NCBI RefSeq assembly: GCF_013523055.1
Contig: NZ_JAAMQM010000008.1
Span: 62,001-126,000, forward strand
Direction of reading: 5' to 3'
Source: Pseudomonas capeferrum
Lineage (GTDB): Bacteria; Pseudomonadota; Gammaproteobacteria; Pseudomonadales; Pseudomonadaceae
Length of the DNA stretch: 64,000 bases
The notes beneath the pieces were generated by a model. It was given only the letters and a program-made list of their open reading frames with translations, was not told the origin of the DNA and ran no database searches. The position numbers were made by a program, and so were the translations under genes. This document shows, one piece after another, positions 1 to 9,420 of this stretch; within the stretch, counting starts at the first letter, position 1, and every line of letters begins with the position of its first letter.

Positions 1-16
1 ATGTGACTTGTGTCAG

Positions 17-43
17 AAAAAACCCGCTTCGGCGGGTTTTTTT
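17..43 (+). terminator. Rho-independent terminator of a gene left of the window
   Basis: A GC stem CCCGC-ttcg-GCGGG (23-36) is flanked by a run of A on the left and seven T on the right. This is a classic intrinsic terminator. The gene it ends lies outside the window. Confidence 0.8.
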
Positions 44-138
44 ATGCTCAAGCCAGAACCAGGGCACTATGGTAGAGAGAGGAATCGATCAGGAAGCCGC
101 ACAGGATTGCGTGCCAGGTTCGTTTGGAGAGTGACCTC

Positions 139-1398
139 ATGAGCAGCGATGCCGACCCAAGCCCACCCTGCGTACTGATTGCCGAAGGCGATCCATGGGT
201 GCGTGACATGCTGCGGGAAATGCTGCTCAGTGTCCGTTGCGATGCCCGCCTGCAGGTGTGTGCCGACGGTTCGCAGGCCTTCGCGGCACTGGCCAGTCGT
301 CCGGACCTGATCATCGCTGCCCGTGAATTGGCCGGCATGGATGGGTTGGACCTGTTGCGAAACGTCCGTGCCAAGGGGCGCAGCCCTTCGTTGCCATTCA
401 TTCTGCTGAGCGATCGTAGCGACAGTGCAAGCGTGCGCGAAGCCTTGCCGCTGCATCCGACCGCCTACCTGAGCAAGCCGCTCAACCTGGAGTCCCTGCG
501 CAAGCGCCTGGAAACCTTGCTGGCCATTGGTGAGCAGGTGACCTGCCCGGTCCAGCCGCTGCAACCTGGCGCGAGCCTGCCAGGATTTCTCGAGCAAAGG
601 CGCGTGACTGCCGACGGTGCCCCGCTTTTGGCTGACGTAAGAATGGCCATCAAGCGCGCGCTCGACTCCCACGGTCTCGATCTCAAGGTGCTCGAAGGAG
701 AGGTCCGCGACGATCCGCAGATCACTGCCGTGCTGATCGCCGCTGCCAACAGCGCCGCCCTGCACCGCGATGCGCCGGTCCAGACCTTGTTGCAGGCCCT
801 GAACAAGCTTGGTTCGACGCAGAGCATGAACCTTGTACTGGGCTTGACGCTCAAGCGTAGCGCCCGTCTCAGCGACCCGGCGTTGTCCGCTCATGCCGAG
901 CGGTACTGGCGATTGTCGCTGCATACCGCGGAATACGGTCGGAGCCTGGCCCGCGCCTTGAGGCTCGACGAAGAACGCTGTTATTGCGCCGGCCTGCTGC
1001 ACTGCCTGGGTGAGCTCGCGGTGCTGCGTTGTCTGCAGGAATGGCAGCTGGCCGGCGGTGAACTCGACGAGCAGCGCATCGTGACGTCATTGCGCGAATT
1101 CGGGGCCGCCTTTGGCTCGGCCCTGCGTACCCGTTGGCGCCTGCCGCTGAAGTTGCGCGAATTGATTGCCGCCATCTACCAGCTGGGCGGTGGCGTCTAT
1201 TCACGGGAGATTCTGGCGATGAGCCTGGCAGGGCAACTGGCACGCCTGCCGAACGACGAAAGCGTGGACAAGCTGGCGCAGAACAAGACAGCCCGCCTGT
1301 TGAAGATAGAGGCGGCGGAGCTGGGACGCTTGCGCAAAGTCCATAAACCCAAGGCCGGCGCCACGGCAGCGCCTTCTCCTCCGGCGCCGCCAGACTAA
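139..1398 (+). CDS. HDOD-domain protein with a degenerate receiver domain
   Basis: About 419 aa. An N-terminal CheY-like receiver (residues about 10-130) is followed by an HDOD domain (about 165-380). HDOD proteins act in signalling and stress regulation without the HD phosphohydrolase metal residues. The receiver keeps the GMDGL loop and the lysine of LSKPL, but where the phosphoacceptor aspartate is expected (about residue 61, DLIIAARELAGMDG) there is alanine, so it is probably not phosphorylated in the usual way. ATG at 139 is chosen because GGAGAG lies 8 nt upstream; a TTG at 124 in the same frame overlaps that site. The C-terminal tail is Ala/Pro rich. The target is unknown. Confidence 0.85.
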   Translation: MSSDADPSPPCVLIAEGDPWVRDMLREMLLSVRCDARLQVCADGSQAFAALASRPDLIIAARELAGMDGLDLLRNVRAKGRSPSLPFILLSDRSDSASVREALPLHPTAYLSKPLNLESLRKRLETLLAIGEQVTCPVQPLQPGASLPGFLEQRRVTADGAPLLADVRMAIKRALDSHGLDLKVLEGEVRDDPQITAVLIAAANSAALHRDAPVQTLLQALNKLGSTQSMNLVLGLTLKRSARLSDPALSAHAERYWRLSLHTAEYGRSLARALRLDEERCYCAGLLHCLGELAVLRCLQEWQLAGGELDEQRIVTSLREFGAAFGSALRTRWRLPLKLRELIAAIYQLGGGVYSREILAMSLAGQLARLPNDESVDKLAQNKTARLLKIEAAELGRLRKVHKPKAGATAAPSPPAPPD

Positions 1399-1416
1399 GC
1401 ATCGACGCCGGGCGCC

Positions 1417-2385
1417 TTACCCTCGCACGATCCGGTTCTTGCCCTGCCGCTTGGCGCGATACATGGCGGCATCGGCACGAGCGAAGAGCTTGTCCAGCAA
1501 CTGATCGTCCTCGGTCATGCCGGTGAGCCCCTGGCTCACGGTTACTCCGTAGACATGGCCGCCATGGCTGAAGCTCTGACGCTGGATCTCGCGCTGCAGG
1601 CGTTCGGCGATCTGTTCGGCGACCTGGGCCGTGCAACCAGGGAACACAGCGGCGAATTCCTCGCCGCCGATTCGCCCGAACAGGTCGCCGCGACGTAATG
1701 TGGCCTTTCCGCTGTCAGCGACGCGCTGCAGCACCTGATCACCCTTCTGATGGCCATAGGTGTCGTTGATGTGCTTGAAATCATCGATATCCAGCAGCAG
1801 GAACGCCAAGGGCGAGCCATCCTGCCGAGCGTTCTCGAAAGCTTGCTGCGCGCACTCGAAGAAGTGTCGACGATTGCTGCTCTGGGTCAGGACATCGATC
1901 GTGGCCAGGCGTTGCAGTTCGCCTTCGAGATGCTTCTTTTCAGTGATGTCCTCGGCGATACCCACGATGATCACGCGTTGATCCTGGGCGCTCTGATGCT
2001 TGATGAAGCATTTGTCGCTGAGCCAGCGCAGTTGACCATCAGATGTGATGATGCGGTATTCGCGGTCCTCCACGGCGCCATCGACCAGTACCTGAGCCAG
2101 GCTGCGCTCGGCGTATTCGAGGTCGTCGGGGTAAATGCTGTCGCGCCACTCGTTGTAGTCCGCCAGCACCAGGCCGATCGAGCGTCCGAAGATGCGCTCG
2201 TAGGCGGGGCTGACGTACAGGACCTGCCGGGTTTCCCAATCGAAGGCCCAGAGTGCGGCGTTGACACTGTCGAGCAGGGAGCTGTACAGCTGTTCCCGCT
2301 CGCTGAGGCGGGCGACTTCGCCCTGGGCATGCAGCAAAGCGAGGAGCGTCTGGGCAGCCTCGGGCGGCGGAGTATTATTGACCAT
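1417..2385 (-). CDS. PAS-GGDEF diguanylate cyclase
   Basis: About 322 aa. A PAS/PAC sensor region (about residues 25-150, ending in an ITEKKHLEGEL linker) is followed by a GGDEF domain. The catalytic loop reads GGEEF and an RRGD motif sits five residues before it, which is the RxxD product-inhibition site. It should therefore make cyclic di-GMP from GTP and be feedback inhibited. No membrane segment is seen, so it is probably cytosolic. The start is uncertain: ATG at 2385 begins a typical sequence but has a poor ribosome site, and an in-frame ATG at 2424 is preceded by GGGGGT. It lies downstream of the desaturase on the same strand. Confidence 0.85.
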   Translation of the reverse strand: MVNNTPPPEAAQTLLALLHAQGEVARLSEREQLYSSLLDSVNAALWAFDWETRQVLYVSPAYERIFGRSIGLVLADYNEWRDSIYPDDLEYAERSLAQVLVDGAVEDREYRIITSDGQLRWLSDKCFIKHQSAQDQRVIIVGIAEDITEKKHLEGELQRLATIDVLTQSSNRRHFFECAQQAFENARQDGSPLAFLLLDIDDFKHINDTYGHQKGDQVLQRVADSGKATLRRGDLFGRIGGEEFAAVFPGCTAQVAEQIAERLQREIQRQSFSHGGHVYGVTVSQGLTGMTEDDQLLDKLFARADAAMYRAKRQGKNRIVRG

Positions 2386-2515
2386 GTTGCACGAATGGCT
2401 CTTGGCAGTGACGCGTGCGGCCATGACCCCCGGCCCGCCACGCAGGCGATATTGGCGTTTGGAGTCGTGCGCAAAGGCGTAAGTTCCAGCCTGCGGGGCG
2501 CGCGGGCTGCAGGCC

Positions 2516-3700
2516 TCAGGCTGCGACAGGTCGTAGCGAGTAGGTCTTGAGCTGGGCGGCAAAGTCGCGAAGAGACTGTATGCCGCTGGCTTCGGCCTCG
2601 AGTACCCAGTCCTTCATGGCGGCCAGCATGTCGTGCCCATTGGCGCTGGTACGTGCCCAGATCTGCTGCAGGGCCAGACGCTTCTCATAGATGATCTTCA
2701 GCGACTGGCTGTGAGCGAGCATGGTCTCGATATGCGCATGATGACGCTCGTCGAGCAGGCTGGGTTCCCTGGAGAGCAAGCGCTTGGCACGGCGGAAGCG
2801 ATGACGCATCGAGGCATCGACCCGCGCCAGTTCCTGCTTGACCAATGGCGCGATGACCAGCTTGCGGTACTGGGCCATGATCTGGAAGCGGTTGTTGAGG
2901 ATGGCCATGGCGGTATCCATGTCCAGGCTGCCCTTGCCCTCGATCCGGTGGGCGATGGGTGCCACCCGGTTTACCTTGGCCAGGCGCAACAGGCAGAACA
3001 GGCGGATCCACGCCCACCCCATGTCGAACTCCCAGCGTCGGACCGACAACTTGGCCGAGTTGGGATAGGTGTGATGATTGTTGTGCAGCTCTTCGCCACC
3101 GATGATGATGCCCCATGGCACCAGGTTGGTGGCCGCGTCCCGGCATTCGAAGTTGCGGTAGCCGAGGGCATGGCCCAGGCCGTTGACCACCCCGGCCGCC
3201 CAGAAGGGAATCCACATCATCTGCACCGCCCAGATGGTGATGCCGATGGTGCCGAACAACAGCAGGTCGATCACCGCCATGAGCACGATGCCGGTGTGCT
3301 TGTAGCGCGAATAGAGATTGCGCTCGATCCAGTCGTCCGGACAGTTCTTGCCATAGATGCGCAGCGTCTCGGGATTGAGTGCCTCCTCGCGGTAGAGCTC
3401 CGCGCCCTTGCGCATCACGGTCGAGAGGCCCTTGATCACCGGACTGTGGGGATCGTCCACGGTTTCGCACTTGGCGTGGTGCTTGCGATGCACCGCTGTC
3501 CACTCACGGGTGTTCTGCGCCGTGGTCAGCCACAGCCAGAAGCGGAAGAAGTGCTTGAGCCCGGCATTCAGCTCGAGCGAGCGATGCGCGCTGTAGCGGT
3601 GAAGATAGACAGTGACGCTGATGATGGTCACATGCGTCATCAGCAGGGTGACAGCCAGCAATTGCCACGCCGACAGGTCGAGCAAGCCGTAGTACCACAT
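2516..3700 (-). CDS. desA: Membrane acyl-lipid delta-9 fatty acid desaturase (DesA type)
   Basis: 394 aa, the usual length for pseudomonad DesA. The three histidine boxes of the membrane di-iron desaturases are present: HRYSAH at 34-39, HRKHH at 71-75 and HNNHH near 215. Hydrophobic stretches lie at about 10-32 and between boxes 2 and 3. It is expected to introduce a delta-9 double bond into membrane acyl chains under aerobic conditions. The ATG at 3700 (MWYYGLL) matches known family starts; an upstream in-frame GTG at 3724 lacks a ribosome site. The adjacent EAL protein gene is divergently transcribed, an order also known from P. aeruginosa (PA0286/PA0285). Confidence 0.92.
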   Translation of the reverse strand: MWYYGLLDLSAWQLLAVTLLMTHVTIISVTVYLHRYSAHRSLELNAGLKHFFRFWLWLTTAQNTREWTAVHRKHHAKCETVDDPHSPVIKGLSTVMRKGAELYREEALNPETLRIYGKNCPDDWIERNLYSRYKHTGIVLMAVIDLLLFGTIGITIWAVQMMWIPFWAAGVVNGLGHALGYRNFECRDAATNLVPWGIIIGGEELHNNHHTYPNSAKLSVRRWEFDMGWAWIRLFCLLRLAKVNRVAPIAHRIEGKGSLDMDTAMAILNNRFQIMAQYRKLVIAPLVKQELARVDASMRHRFRRAKRLLSREPSLLDERHHAHIETMLAHSQSLKIIYEKRLALQQIWARTSANGHDMLAAMKDWVLEAEASGIQSLRDFAAQLKTYSLRPVAA

Positions 3701-3811
3701 AGGTGAAAAAGCCCTCGGTAACACAGGAGAACCAAGTCCCGCATTATCCTCTCACGGGGAAATAAAACCAGTGGCCCGCGCTGATAGGGAGTCACGGGAT
3801 GTTTCAGCCTT

Positions 3812-3817
3812 TATACT
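3812..3817 (+). promoter_or_regulatory. -10 element (TATACT) upstream of the PAS-GGDEF-EAL gene
   Basis: TATACT followed by GCGG lies 35 nt before ATG 3852. No clear -35 box is seen. It supports starting the gene at 3852 rather than at in-frame upstream codons. Confidence 0.4.
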
Positions 3818-3851
3818 GCGGACTCTTTTTTCATGGGCCTACCCACCCGAC

Positions 3852-5750
3852 ATGTCCGTTTCTGTTCGCGACGCCTTGCGCATGGCCGCGCTCTACCTGG
3901 TGCTCTCGCTTCTCTGGTTGTTGCTGTCCGAGCAAGTGCTGGGCACCTTTGTCGATGATCCACAGACCCTTGTCAGAGGTCGTCACGCCAGCGCCTGCCT
4001 GTGGGTCGTGGTCAGTGCCGGGCTGATCTTCGTTTCCCGCGCCCGCCTGCTCAATTTCATGGGCATCGGCGCCCAGTTGCGGCGCGAGGACCGTGAGCGG
4101 TTGCGCATGGCCGCGGCGGTGTTCGACAGCACGCTCGAAGGGGTACTGGTGACAGGACGCGATGGCGTCATCGTGCACGTCAATCGAGCCTTCATGCGTA
4201 TCACCGGCTACCAGCACGACGAGGTATTGGGCCAGCGACCCAGCAAATTCAAGTCCGGTCGCCACGGTGCCGAGTTCTATCAGGGGATCTACAGCGCCCT
4301 GTCCAAGAAGGATGAGTGGAGCGGGGAAATCTGGAACCGCCGCAAGAGTGGCGAAATCTACCCGCAATGGCAGACCATCCGTGCCATTCGCGATGACGCA
4401 GGCATCGTCAGCCACTATGTGGCAGTGTTCAGCGACATTAGCGCCATCAAGCACTCCGAGCGCGAGCTGGCCTACCTGGCGCACCATGATCCGCTCACCG
4501 ACCTGCCCAACCGCCTGCTGTTCAACGACCGCGTGGAGCAGGCCATCTCCCTGGCCAAGGGCAACAAGCGTGGCTGCGCTCTGCTGCTGCTCGACCTCGA
4601 TCACTTCCAGAGCATCAACGATGGTCTGGGCCACACCATCGGCGACCAACTGCTCAAACTCGTCGGGGGGCGCCTGCGCGACATCCTTGGCAGTGCTGGG
4701 ACCCTGGCACGCCTGGGCGGCGACGAGTTCGCGGTGTTGCTGGAAAACTGCCAGCAGGTCGGCCAGGCGGCAGTGCTGGCGCAACGCGTCATCGACCAGA
4801 TGAAAGAGCCCTTCGCCTTCGACGAGCACCGACTGTTCATCAGTGCGAGCATCGGCATCAGCCTGTTTCCCGCCGATGCCCAGAGCGCCGAGCAATTGCT
4901 GCGCAATGCCGATTCGGCGCTGTTCAAGGCCAAGAACAATGGCGGCAGGGCCTGCTATGCGCTGTACACCGAGGAGTTGACCGCGCACGCCCAGCATCGG
5001 GTCGAGACGGCGGGCGAGTTGCGCCGTGCGCTGGAGCAGGAAGAGCTGCAAGTGTTCTTCCAACCCGTGCACGACCTGTCTACCCGCAGGATGGTAGGCG
5101 TCGAAGCCCTGGTGCGCTGGGAACATCCGCAACGTGGCCTGGTTTCGCCGGCGGAGTTCATCCCCATTGCCGAGCGCACCGGAATGATCGCCGAGATCGA
5201 TGCCTGGGTGTTGCGTCAGGCCTGCGGGCAGATGATGCGCTGGCAGGCGCAGGGGCGTGCCCTGGAATTCGTCGCGGTGAATATTTCCAGTCGTCTGTTC
5301 GGCCATCGCGAATTGTACGAGCAGGTGGCCGCGGTGCTGCATGCCACTGGCATGGATCCGGCCCTGCTGGAACTGGAGGTCACCGAGAGCGCCATCATGG
5401 AAGAGCCGGAGGTGGCCCTGGAACAGCTGCACCGGTTGCGTGGACTCGGCCTGCGCCTGGCCATCGATGATTTCGGCACTGGTTATTCATCATTGCTGCG
5501 GCTCAAGCTTCTGCCTGTGCAGAAACTCAAGATCGACCAGGGCTTCGTTGCCGGGCTGCCGACCGACGAAGACGATATCGCCATCGTCCGGGTGATCATC
5601 GCCTTGGCCCACAGCATGAACATGCAGGTGCACGCCGAAGGTATCGAGCAGGCCGAACAGGCAAACTTGCTCCTGGAGCAGCATTGTCAGCTTGGCCAGG
5701 GGTACTGGTTCGGCCGGCCGGTCCCGTCCGAGCAATTGCGTTGGGATTGA
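3852..5750 (+). CDS. Membrane PAS-GGDEF-EAL protein, likely cyclic di-GMP phosphodiesterase
   Basis: About 632 aa. Two N-terminal membrane helices (about 10-30 and 45-65) precede a PAS domain (about 85-200), a GGDEF domain (about 205-365, GGDEF at 289-293) and an EAL domain (about 375-625, EAL at 418-420). The EAL catalytic signature is complete (EALVRW, DDFGTGYSSL, KIDQGF, AEGIE), so hydrolysis of cyclic di-GMP is expected. The GGDEF loop is intact but has no RxxD inhibitory site. Its position next to desA matches the P. aeruginosa phosphodiesterase PA0285 (PipA). The start at 3852 lies just after a probable -10 box. Confidence 0.9.
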   Translation: MSVSVRDALRMAALYLVLSLLWLLLSEQVLGTFVDDPQTLVRGRHASACLWVVVSAGLIFVSRARLLNFMGIGAQLRREDRERLRMAAAVFDSTLEGVLVTGRDGVIVHVNRAFMRITGYQHDEVLGQRPSKFKSGRHGAEFYQGIYSALSKKDEWSGEIWNRRKSGEIYPQWQTIRAIRDDAGIVSHYVAVFSDISAIKHSERELAYLAHHDPLTDLPNRLLFNDRVEQAISLAKGNKRGCALLLLDLDHFQSINDGLGHTIGDQLLKLVGGRLRDILGSAGTLARLGGDEFAVLLENCQQVGQAAVLAQRVIDQMKEPFAFDEHRLFISASIGISLFPADAQSAEQLLRNADSALFKAKNNGGRACYALYTEELTAHAQHRVETAGELRRALEQEELQVFFQPVHDLSTRRMVGVEALVRWEHPQRGLVSPAEFIPIAERTGMIAEIDAWVLRQACGQMMRWQAQGRALEFVAVNISSRLFGHRELYEQVAAVLHATGMDPALLELEVTESAIMEEPEVALEQLHRLRGLGLRLAIDDFGTGYSSLLRLKLLPVQKLKIDQGFVAGLPTDEDDIAIVRVIIALAHSMNMQVHAEGIEQAEQANLLLEQHCQLGQGYWFGRPVPSEQLRWD

Positions 5751-5768
5751 GCCGCGCGGTCCGGCTCA
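5748..5768. terminator. Possible bidirectional terminator between convergent genes
   Basis: Inverted repeat TGAGCCG / CGGCTCA with a 7-nt loop spans the two convergent stop codons. There is no U-tract, so termination is inferred from position only. Confidence 0.35.
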
Positions 5769-6521
5769 GGGTTCGATCGTGCCGATGAACTTGCGCAGGA
5801 ACTGCCGGGTCCGTTCCTCGCGAGGATGAGTGAGCAGCGCCTTGGCTTCACCCTGTTCGACGATCACGCCTTTGTCGAAGAACACCACCCGATTGGCCAC
5901 GTCGCGGGCAAAGCTCATTTCATGGGTGACGATGATCAAGGTCCGTTTTTCTTCGGCCAGCTTGCGAATGGTCGCCAGCACCTCGCCGACCAGTTCCGGG
6001 TCGAGCGCGGACGTGGGCTCATCGAAAAGGATTACTCCAGGCTCCATCGCTAGGGCGCGGGCGATAGCCACGCGTTGCTGCTGACCGCCCGAGAGCTTGC
6101 GCGGATAGGCGTCCTCCTTTCCGGCCAGGCCAACCTTGGCCAATAGCGCCCGGCCCAAGGTCACGGCTTGATCGCGAGGCGTCTTCTTGACCACCACCGG
6201 CCCTTCGATGACATTCTCCAGCGCGGTGCGATGGGGAAACAGATTGAAGCTCTGGAACACGAACCCGGCCTGCTGACGCAGGCGGCGGATCGCGCCTTGC
6301 TGATTGTTGAGGGAGCGGTCGGCGTCGATGCTGATGTCGCCGATGCGGATGCGCCCGGCGTCCGGTGTTTCAAGCAGGTTCAGGCAGCGCAGGAAGGTGG
6401 TCTTGCCGGAACCGCTCGGGCCGATGATGGCGACCACTTCACCCGTTTCGACGCTCAGGTCGATGCCGTCGAGCACGGTCTGGCCGTTGAAGCGCTTGGT
6501 CAGGTGCTCGACTGCGATCAT
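5766..6521 (-). CDS. tcyN: Polar amino acid (cystine-type) ABC transporter ATP-binding protein
   Basis: 251 aa. It has Walker A GPSGSGKT (34-41), the signature LSGGQQQR, Walker B VILFDEP and a switch His in the VTHEMSF segment. This is the ATPase of a polar-amino-acid uptake family importer. The permease gene ends 3 nt upstream and a binding-protein gene precedes it, giving one SBP-permease-ATPase operon. Cystine is favoured because the operon lies next to a serine acetyltransferase and sulfonate genes; substrate specificity cannot be read from the ATPase itself. Confidence 0.88.
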   Translation of the reverse strand: MIAVEHLTKRFNGQTVLDGIDLSVETGEVVAIIGPSGSGKTTFLRCLNLLETPDAGRIRIGDISIDADRSLNNQQGAIRRLRQQAGFVFQSFNLFPHRTALENVIEGPVVVKKTPRDQAVTLGRALLAKVGLAGKEDAYPRKLSGGQQQRVAIARALAMEPGVILFDEPTSALDPELVGEVLATIRKLAEEKRTLIIVTHEMSFARDVANRVVFFDKGVIVEQGEAKALLTHPREERTRQFLRKFIGTIEP

Positions 6522-6524
6522 GCT

Positions 6525-7193
6525 TCACTGCTCCCGGTCATGGCGGTTGGCCCGCGCTTCCAGGCGATGCTGGAAGTGCGCGAGGATACTGGCCAGCACC
6601 CAATAGATGAGGGCGGCGGCCAGGTACATGGTGAACACTTCGAAGGTCCGCGCGGTGATCAACTGCGCCTGACGGAACAGCTCCGGCACCTGGATGGTGG
6701 CTGCCAGGGCGGTGTCCTTGACCAGCGAGATGAAACTGTTGCCCAGCGGTGGCAGGGCGGTACGCGCGGCCTGTGGCAGGATTGCCCGGCGCATGGCCTG
6801 GGCACGTGTCATGCCGATGCTGGCCGCGGCTTCCCATTGTCCTTTATCGATAGAGCCGATCGCCGATCTCAAGATCTCGCAGGCGTAGGCCGCCATGTTC
6901 AAGGAAAAGCCGATAAGGGCTGCCGGCAGCGGGTCCAGCTCGATGCCCACCTGGGGCAACCCGTAGTAGATGAGGAACAGCTGTACCAGCAGCGGCGTGC
7001 CACGAAAGAACGATACGTAGATTCGCGCCAGCCAGTTCACGGGCCACACGCGAGACAAGCGCATCAACGCCAGGCCAAACCCCAGCAACAGCCCGAAGAA
7101 CATCCCGCCAATGCTCAGTATGACCGTGTAGTACGCGCCCTTGAGCAGAAAGGGCGCGGAATCGATGGCCAGCTGTACGCTTTCCTCGATCAT
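6525..7193 (-). CDS. tcyL: Polar amino acid (cystine-type) ABC transporter permease
   Basis: 222 aa inner-membrane permease with about five hydrophobic helices. It contains the EAA-type loop (GQWEAAASIGMTRAQAMRR) through which the permease contacts the ATPase. Its ATG overlaps the stop of the upstream binding-protein gene by 4 nt (ATGA), so the two are translationally coupled. Together with tcyN and tcyJ it should import cystine or a related amino acid. Confidence 0.88.
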   Translation of the reverse strand: MIEESVQLAIDSAPFLLKGAYYTVILSIGGMFFGLLLGFGLALMRLSRVWPVNWLARIYVSFFRGTPLLVQLFLIYYGLPQVGIELDPLPAALIGFSLNMAAYACEILRSAIGSIDKGQWEAAASIGMTRAQAMRRAILPQAARTALPPLGNSFISLVKDTALAATIQVPELFRQAQLITARTFEVFTMYLAAALIYWVLASILAHFQHRLEARANRHDREQ

Positions 7194-7984
7194 TTAGTGA
7201 CATCGGCGCCGAAGTATTTTTCCGACAGCTTGGCCAGAGAGCCATCGGCGCGCAGCTTCTCCAGAGCCTTGTTGATGGCCTCGAGCAGTTCCGGCTCGCC
7301 CTTGCGCAGGGTGACTCCCGATTCCAGGCGCGAGAACGCATCACCGGTCAGGGCGGTATCCTTGGCTTTCTTCGCGTATTCGAGCGCGGCCAGCCGGTCG
7401 ATCAGGATGGCGTCGATCCGCCCCACACGCAGGTCCTGGAACTTGCTTGGGTCGTCTTCGTAGGTTCTGATATCAGCCTTCGGCACTTCCTGCTTGAGCC
7501 ACTGTTCGTAGTTGGTGCCGAGTCCCACACCGACCTTCTTGTCGGCCAGGTCGGCCGCGCCGTCGATCTTCAGCGCATCCTTTTTCTTCGCCAGTACCAG
7601 GGCCTGTATACCGGACACCGTGTAGGGCTCCGAGAAGTCGTACTTTTTCTTGCGCTCTTCGGAGATAGTGACCTGGTTGACCACCACATCGAGGCGCTTG
7701 GATTCGAGGGCGGCAAGGATCCCATCCCATTTGGTCGGCTGCAGCTTTGACTTCACGCCCAGTTCCTTGGCCAGCATTTCGCTCAATTCCACCTCGAAGC
7801 CGGTGAGCTTGCCGTCCGCGTCCACGAAGCTGAACGGTGGGTAAGTACCTTCGAGGCCGACGTTGATCACGCCTTTATCCTTGATCGTTTGCAGTTGCGC
7901 GCCGGCGAACGCCTGGCCGAGCAATCCGGTACCTAGCAACAAGGCAAGGCTGACATTGAGCAATGGTCTGGCGAAGTTGGACAT
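7190..7984 (-). CDS. tcyJ: Periplasmic cystine-type solute-binding protein
   Basis: 264 aa. A Sec signal peptide (about 1-25, ending GQAFA) is followed by a family-3 solute-binding fold, with the typical opening GVINVGLEGTYPPFSFVDADG. It would deliver cystine or another polar amino acid to TcyL/TcyN. ATG at 7984 is chosen because it places the signal peptide at the N terminus; the frame stays open upstream to 8071 without signal-peptide character. It is the first gene of the operon and divergent from epsC. Confidence 0.87.
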   Translation of the reverse strand: MSNFARPLLNVSLALLLGTGLLGQAFAGAQLQTIKDKGVINVGLEGTYPPFSFVDADGKLTGFEVELSEMLAKELGVKSKLQPTKWDGILAALESKRLDVVVNQVTISEERKKKYDFSEPYTVSGIQALVLAKKKDALKIDGAADLADKKVGVGLGTNYEQWLKQEVPKADIRTYEDDPSKFQDLRVGRIDAILIDRLAALEYAKKAKDTALTGDAFSRLESGVTLRKGEPELLEAINKALEKLRADGSLAKLSEKYFGADVTK

Positions 7985-8305
7985 GGCAAGCCCCGCAGGT
8001 GTGATGAAGTCGTGGATGGCAACCGTGGGATGGGTTGCGCAGGCTTTGAAAAAATAAACCTCGTGGCCCATCGCCTGGTCTCATGCAGTCGCAGCCCAAG
8101 GCGTTTCCGATCGCTGTCGCCTGTGCCGATGAGCTTGCCCGATAGAGGTTAGGCCAAAAATGGAGCTTCGGTTGTCCGCCTTATGTCCAGACGCTAGCAA
8201 CGTGGCACCAAAGGATGTTTTTGCCCTTGGACTCATTACCGTAAAGTGGTGCGCAAACGGCGGCGCCCAGCGCCCTACCAACTGACCGCCCAGCAGGAGA
8301 ACACC

Positions 8306-9241
8306 GTGAGCGAACAACCCGCAACAGGGCATTGGCAATTGCACAGCATCGTCAGTGGCTTGCGCAGTGCCCGTGAACAATGGCGTACCCGCAATGGCCG
8401 TAGCAGCGGCGAGCAGGGCGGACGCGAACTGCCTTCGCGCGAAGCCGTGCGGCAGATCCTCGAACAGCTCTGTGGCGCGTTGTTCCCCATGCGACTCGGC
8501 CCGGTCGACCTGCGTGAGGAAAGCGAAGACTTTTACGTTGGCCATACCCTGGATGCCGCCCTGACCTCGTTGCTGGCCCAGGCACGCCTGGAACTGCGCT
8601 ATGCCGCGCGCCAGGAAAAGATCGACGAGGCCGGTGTGGACGCGCGGGCCCTGCGCCTGATCCAGGACTTCGCCGCGGCCCTGCCAGGCCTGCGCGTAAT
8701 GCTCGATACCGATGTCCTGGCCGCCTACCACGGCGATCCGGCGGCGCGCAGCGTCGACGAGGTCCTGCTGTGCTATCCCGGCATCCTGGCGATCATCCAT
8801 CATCGCCTGGCGCATCATCTGTACAAGTCCGGTCTGCCCTTGCTGGCACGGATAAGCGCCGAGCTCGCTCATTCGGCCACCGGTATCGATATCCATCCGG
8901 GCGCGCAGATCGGTCCGAGCTTCTTCATCGACCATGGCACTGGCGTGGTGATCGGCGAGACTGCCGTGATCGGCGAGCGCGTGCGTATCTACCAGGCGGT
9001 AACCCTGGGTGCCAAGCGTTTCCCGGCGGACGAGTCGGGGCAGTTGCAGAAGGGCCATCCACGGCATCCGATCGTCGAGGACGACGTGGTGATCTATGCC
9101 GGCGCGACCATTCTTGGGCGCATCACCATCGGCAAGGGCTCGACCATCGGCGGCAACGTCTGGCTGACTCGCAGCGTGCCGCCGGAGAGCAACCTGACCC
9201 AGGCCAACCTGCAACTCGACTGTGGCAACCGAGGCGTCTGA
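8306..9241 (+). CDS. epsC: Serine O-acetyltransferase (EpsC/SrpH family)
   Basis: 311 aa. The C-terminal half is a left-handed beta-helix of hexapeptide repeats (GIDIHPGAQIGPSFFIDHG, then VVIGETAVIGERVRI). It carries the His/Asp-containing FFIDHGTG segment of serine acetyltransferases. The enzyme should make O-acetylserine from serine and acetyl-CoA, the carbon skeleton for cysteine. It is longer at the N terminus than E. coli CysE, as in the EpsC branch. The GTG at 8306 is chosen because AGGAG lies 8 nt upstream. It is divergent from the tcy operon. Confidence 0.88.
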   Translation: MSEQPATGHWQLHSIVSGLRSAREQWRTRNGRSSGEQGGRELPSREAVRQILEQLCGALFPMRLGPVDLREESEDFYVGHTLDAALTSLLAQARLELRYAARQEKIDEAGVDARALRLIQDFAAALPGLRVMLDTDVLAAYHGDPAARSVDEVLLCYPGILAIIHHRLAHHLYKSGLPLLARISAELAHSATGIDIHPGAQIGPSFFIDHGTGVVIGETAVIGERVRIYQAVTLGAKRFPADESGQLQKGHPRHPIVEDDVVIYAGATILGRITIGKGSTIGGNVWLTRSVPPESNLTQANLQLDCGNRGV

Positions 9242-9420
9242 GTAGGGGCTCTCGAGAGGGATTCGAACCTTGCGCGTGGCTCCCGCGAGCCACCTGTACG
9301 GCCCCTCGGCAAATAGGGATGACCGTGGCGCGGGAGGCTATCCGTGGGCCGCCGCCAGTACCGACGCAAAGGTACCGACGGGCGGCAACGGGTCGCATTG
9401 ATAGCCGATCCATGTTTAAC

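Noticed and set aside
9245..9312. tRNA-like segment on the minus strand (T-loop-like GGTTCGAATCC and a hairpin TGGCTC/GAGCCA)
   Set aside because: The T-stem does not pair, there is no D-arm, no usable anticodon arm and only a 5-bp partial acceptor match. Not a tRNA or selC.
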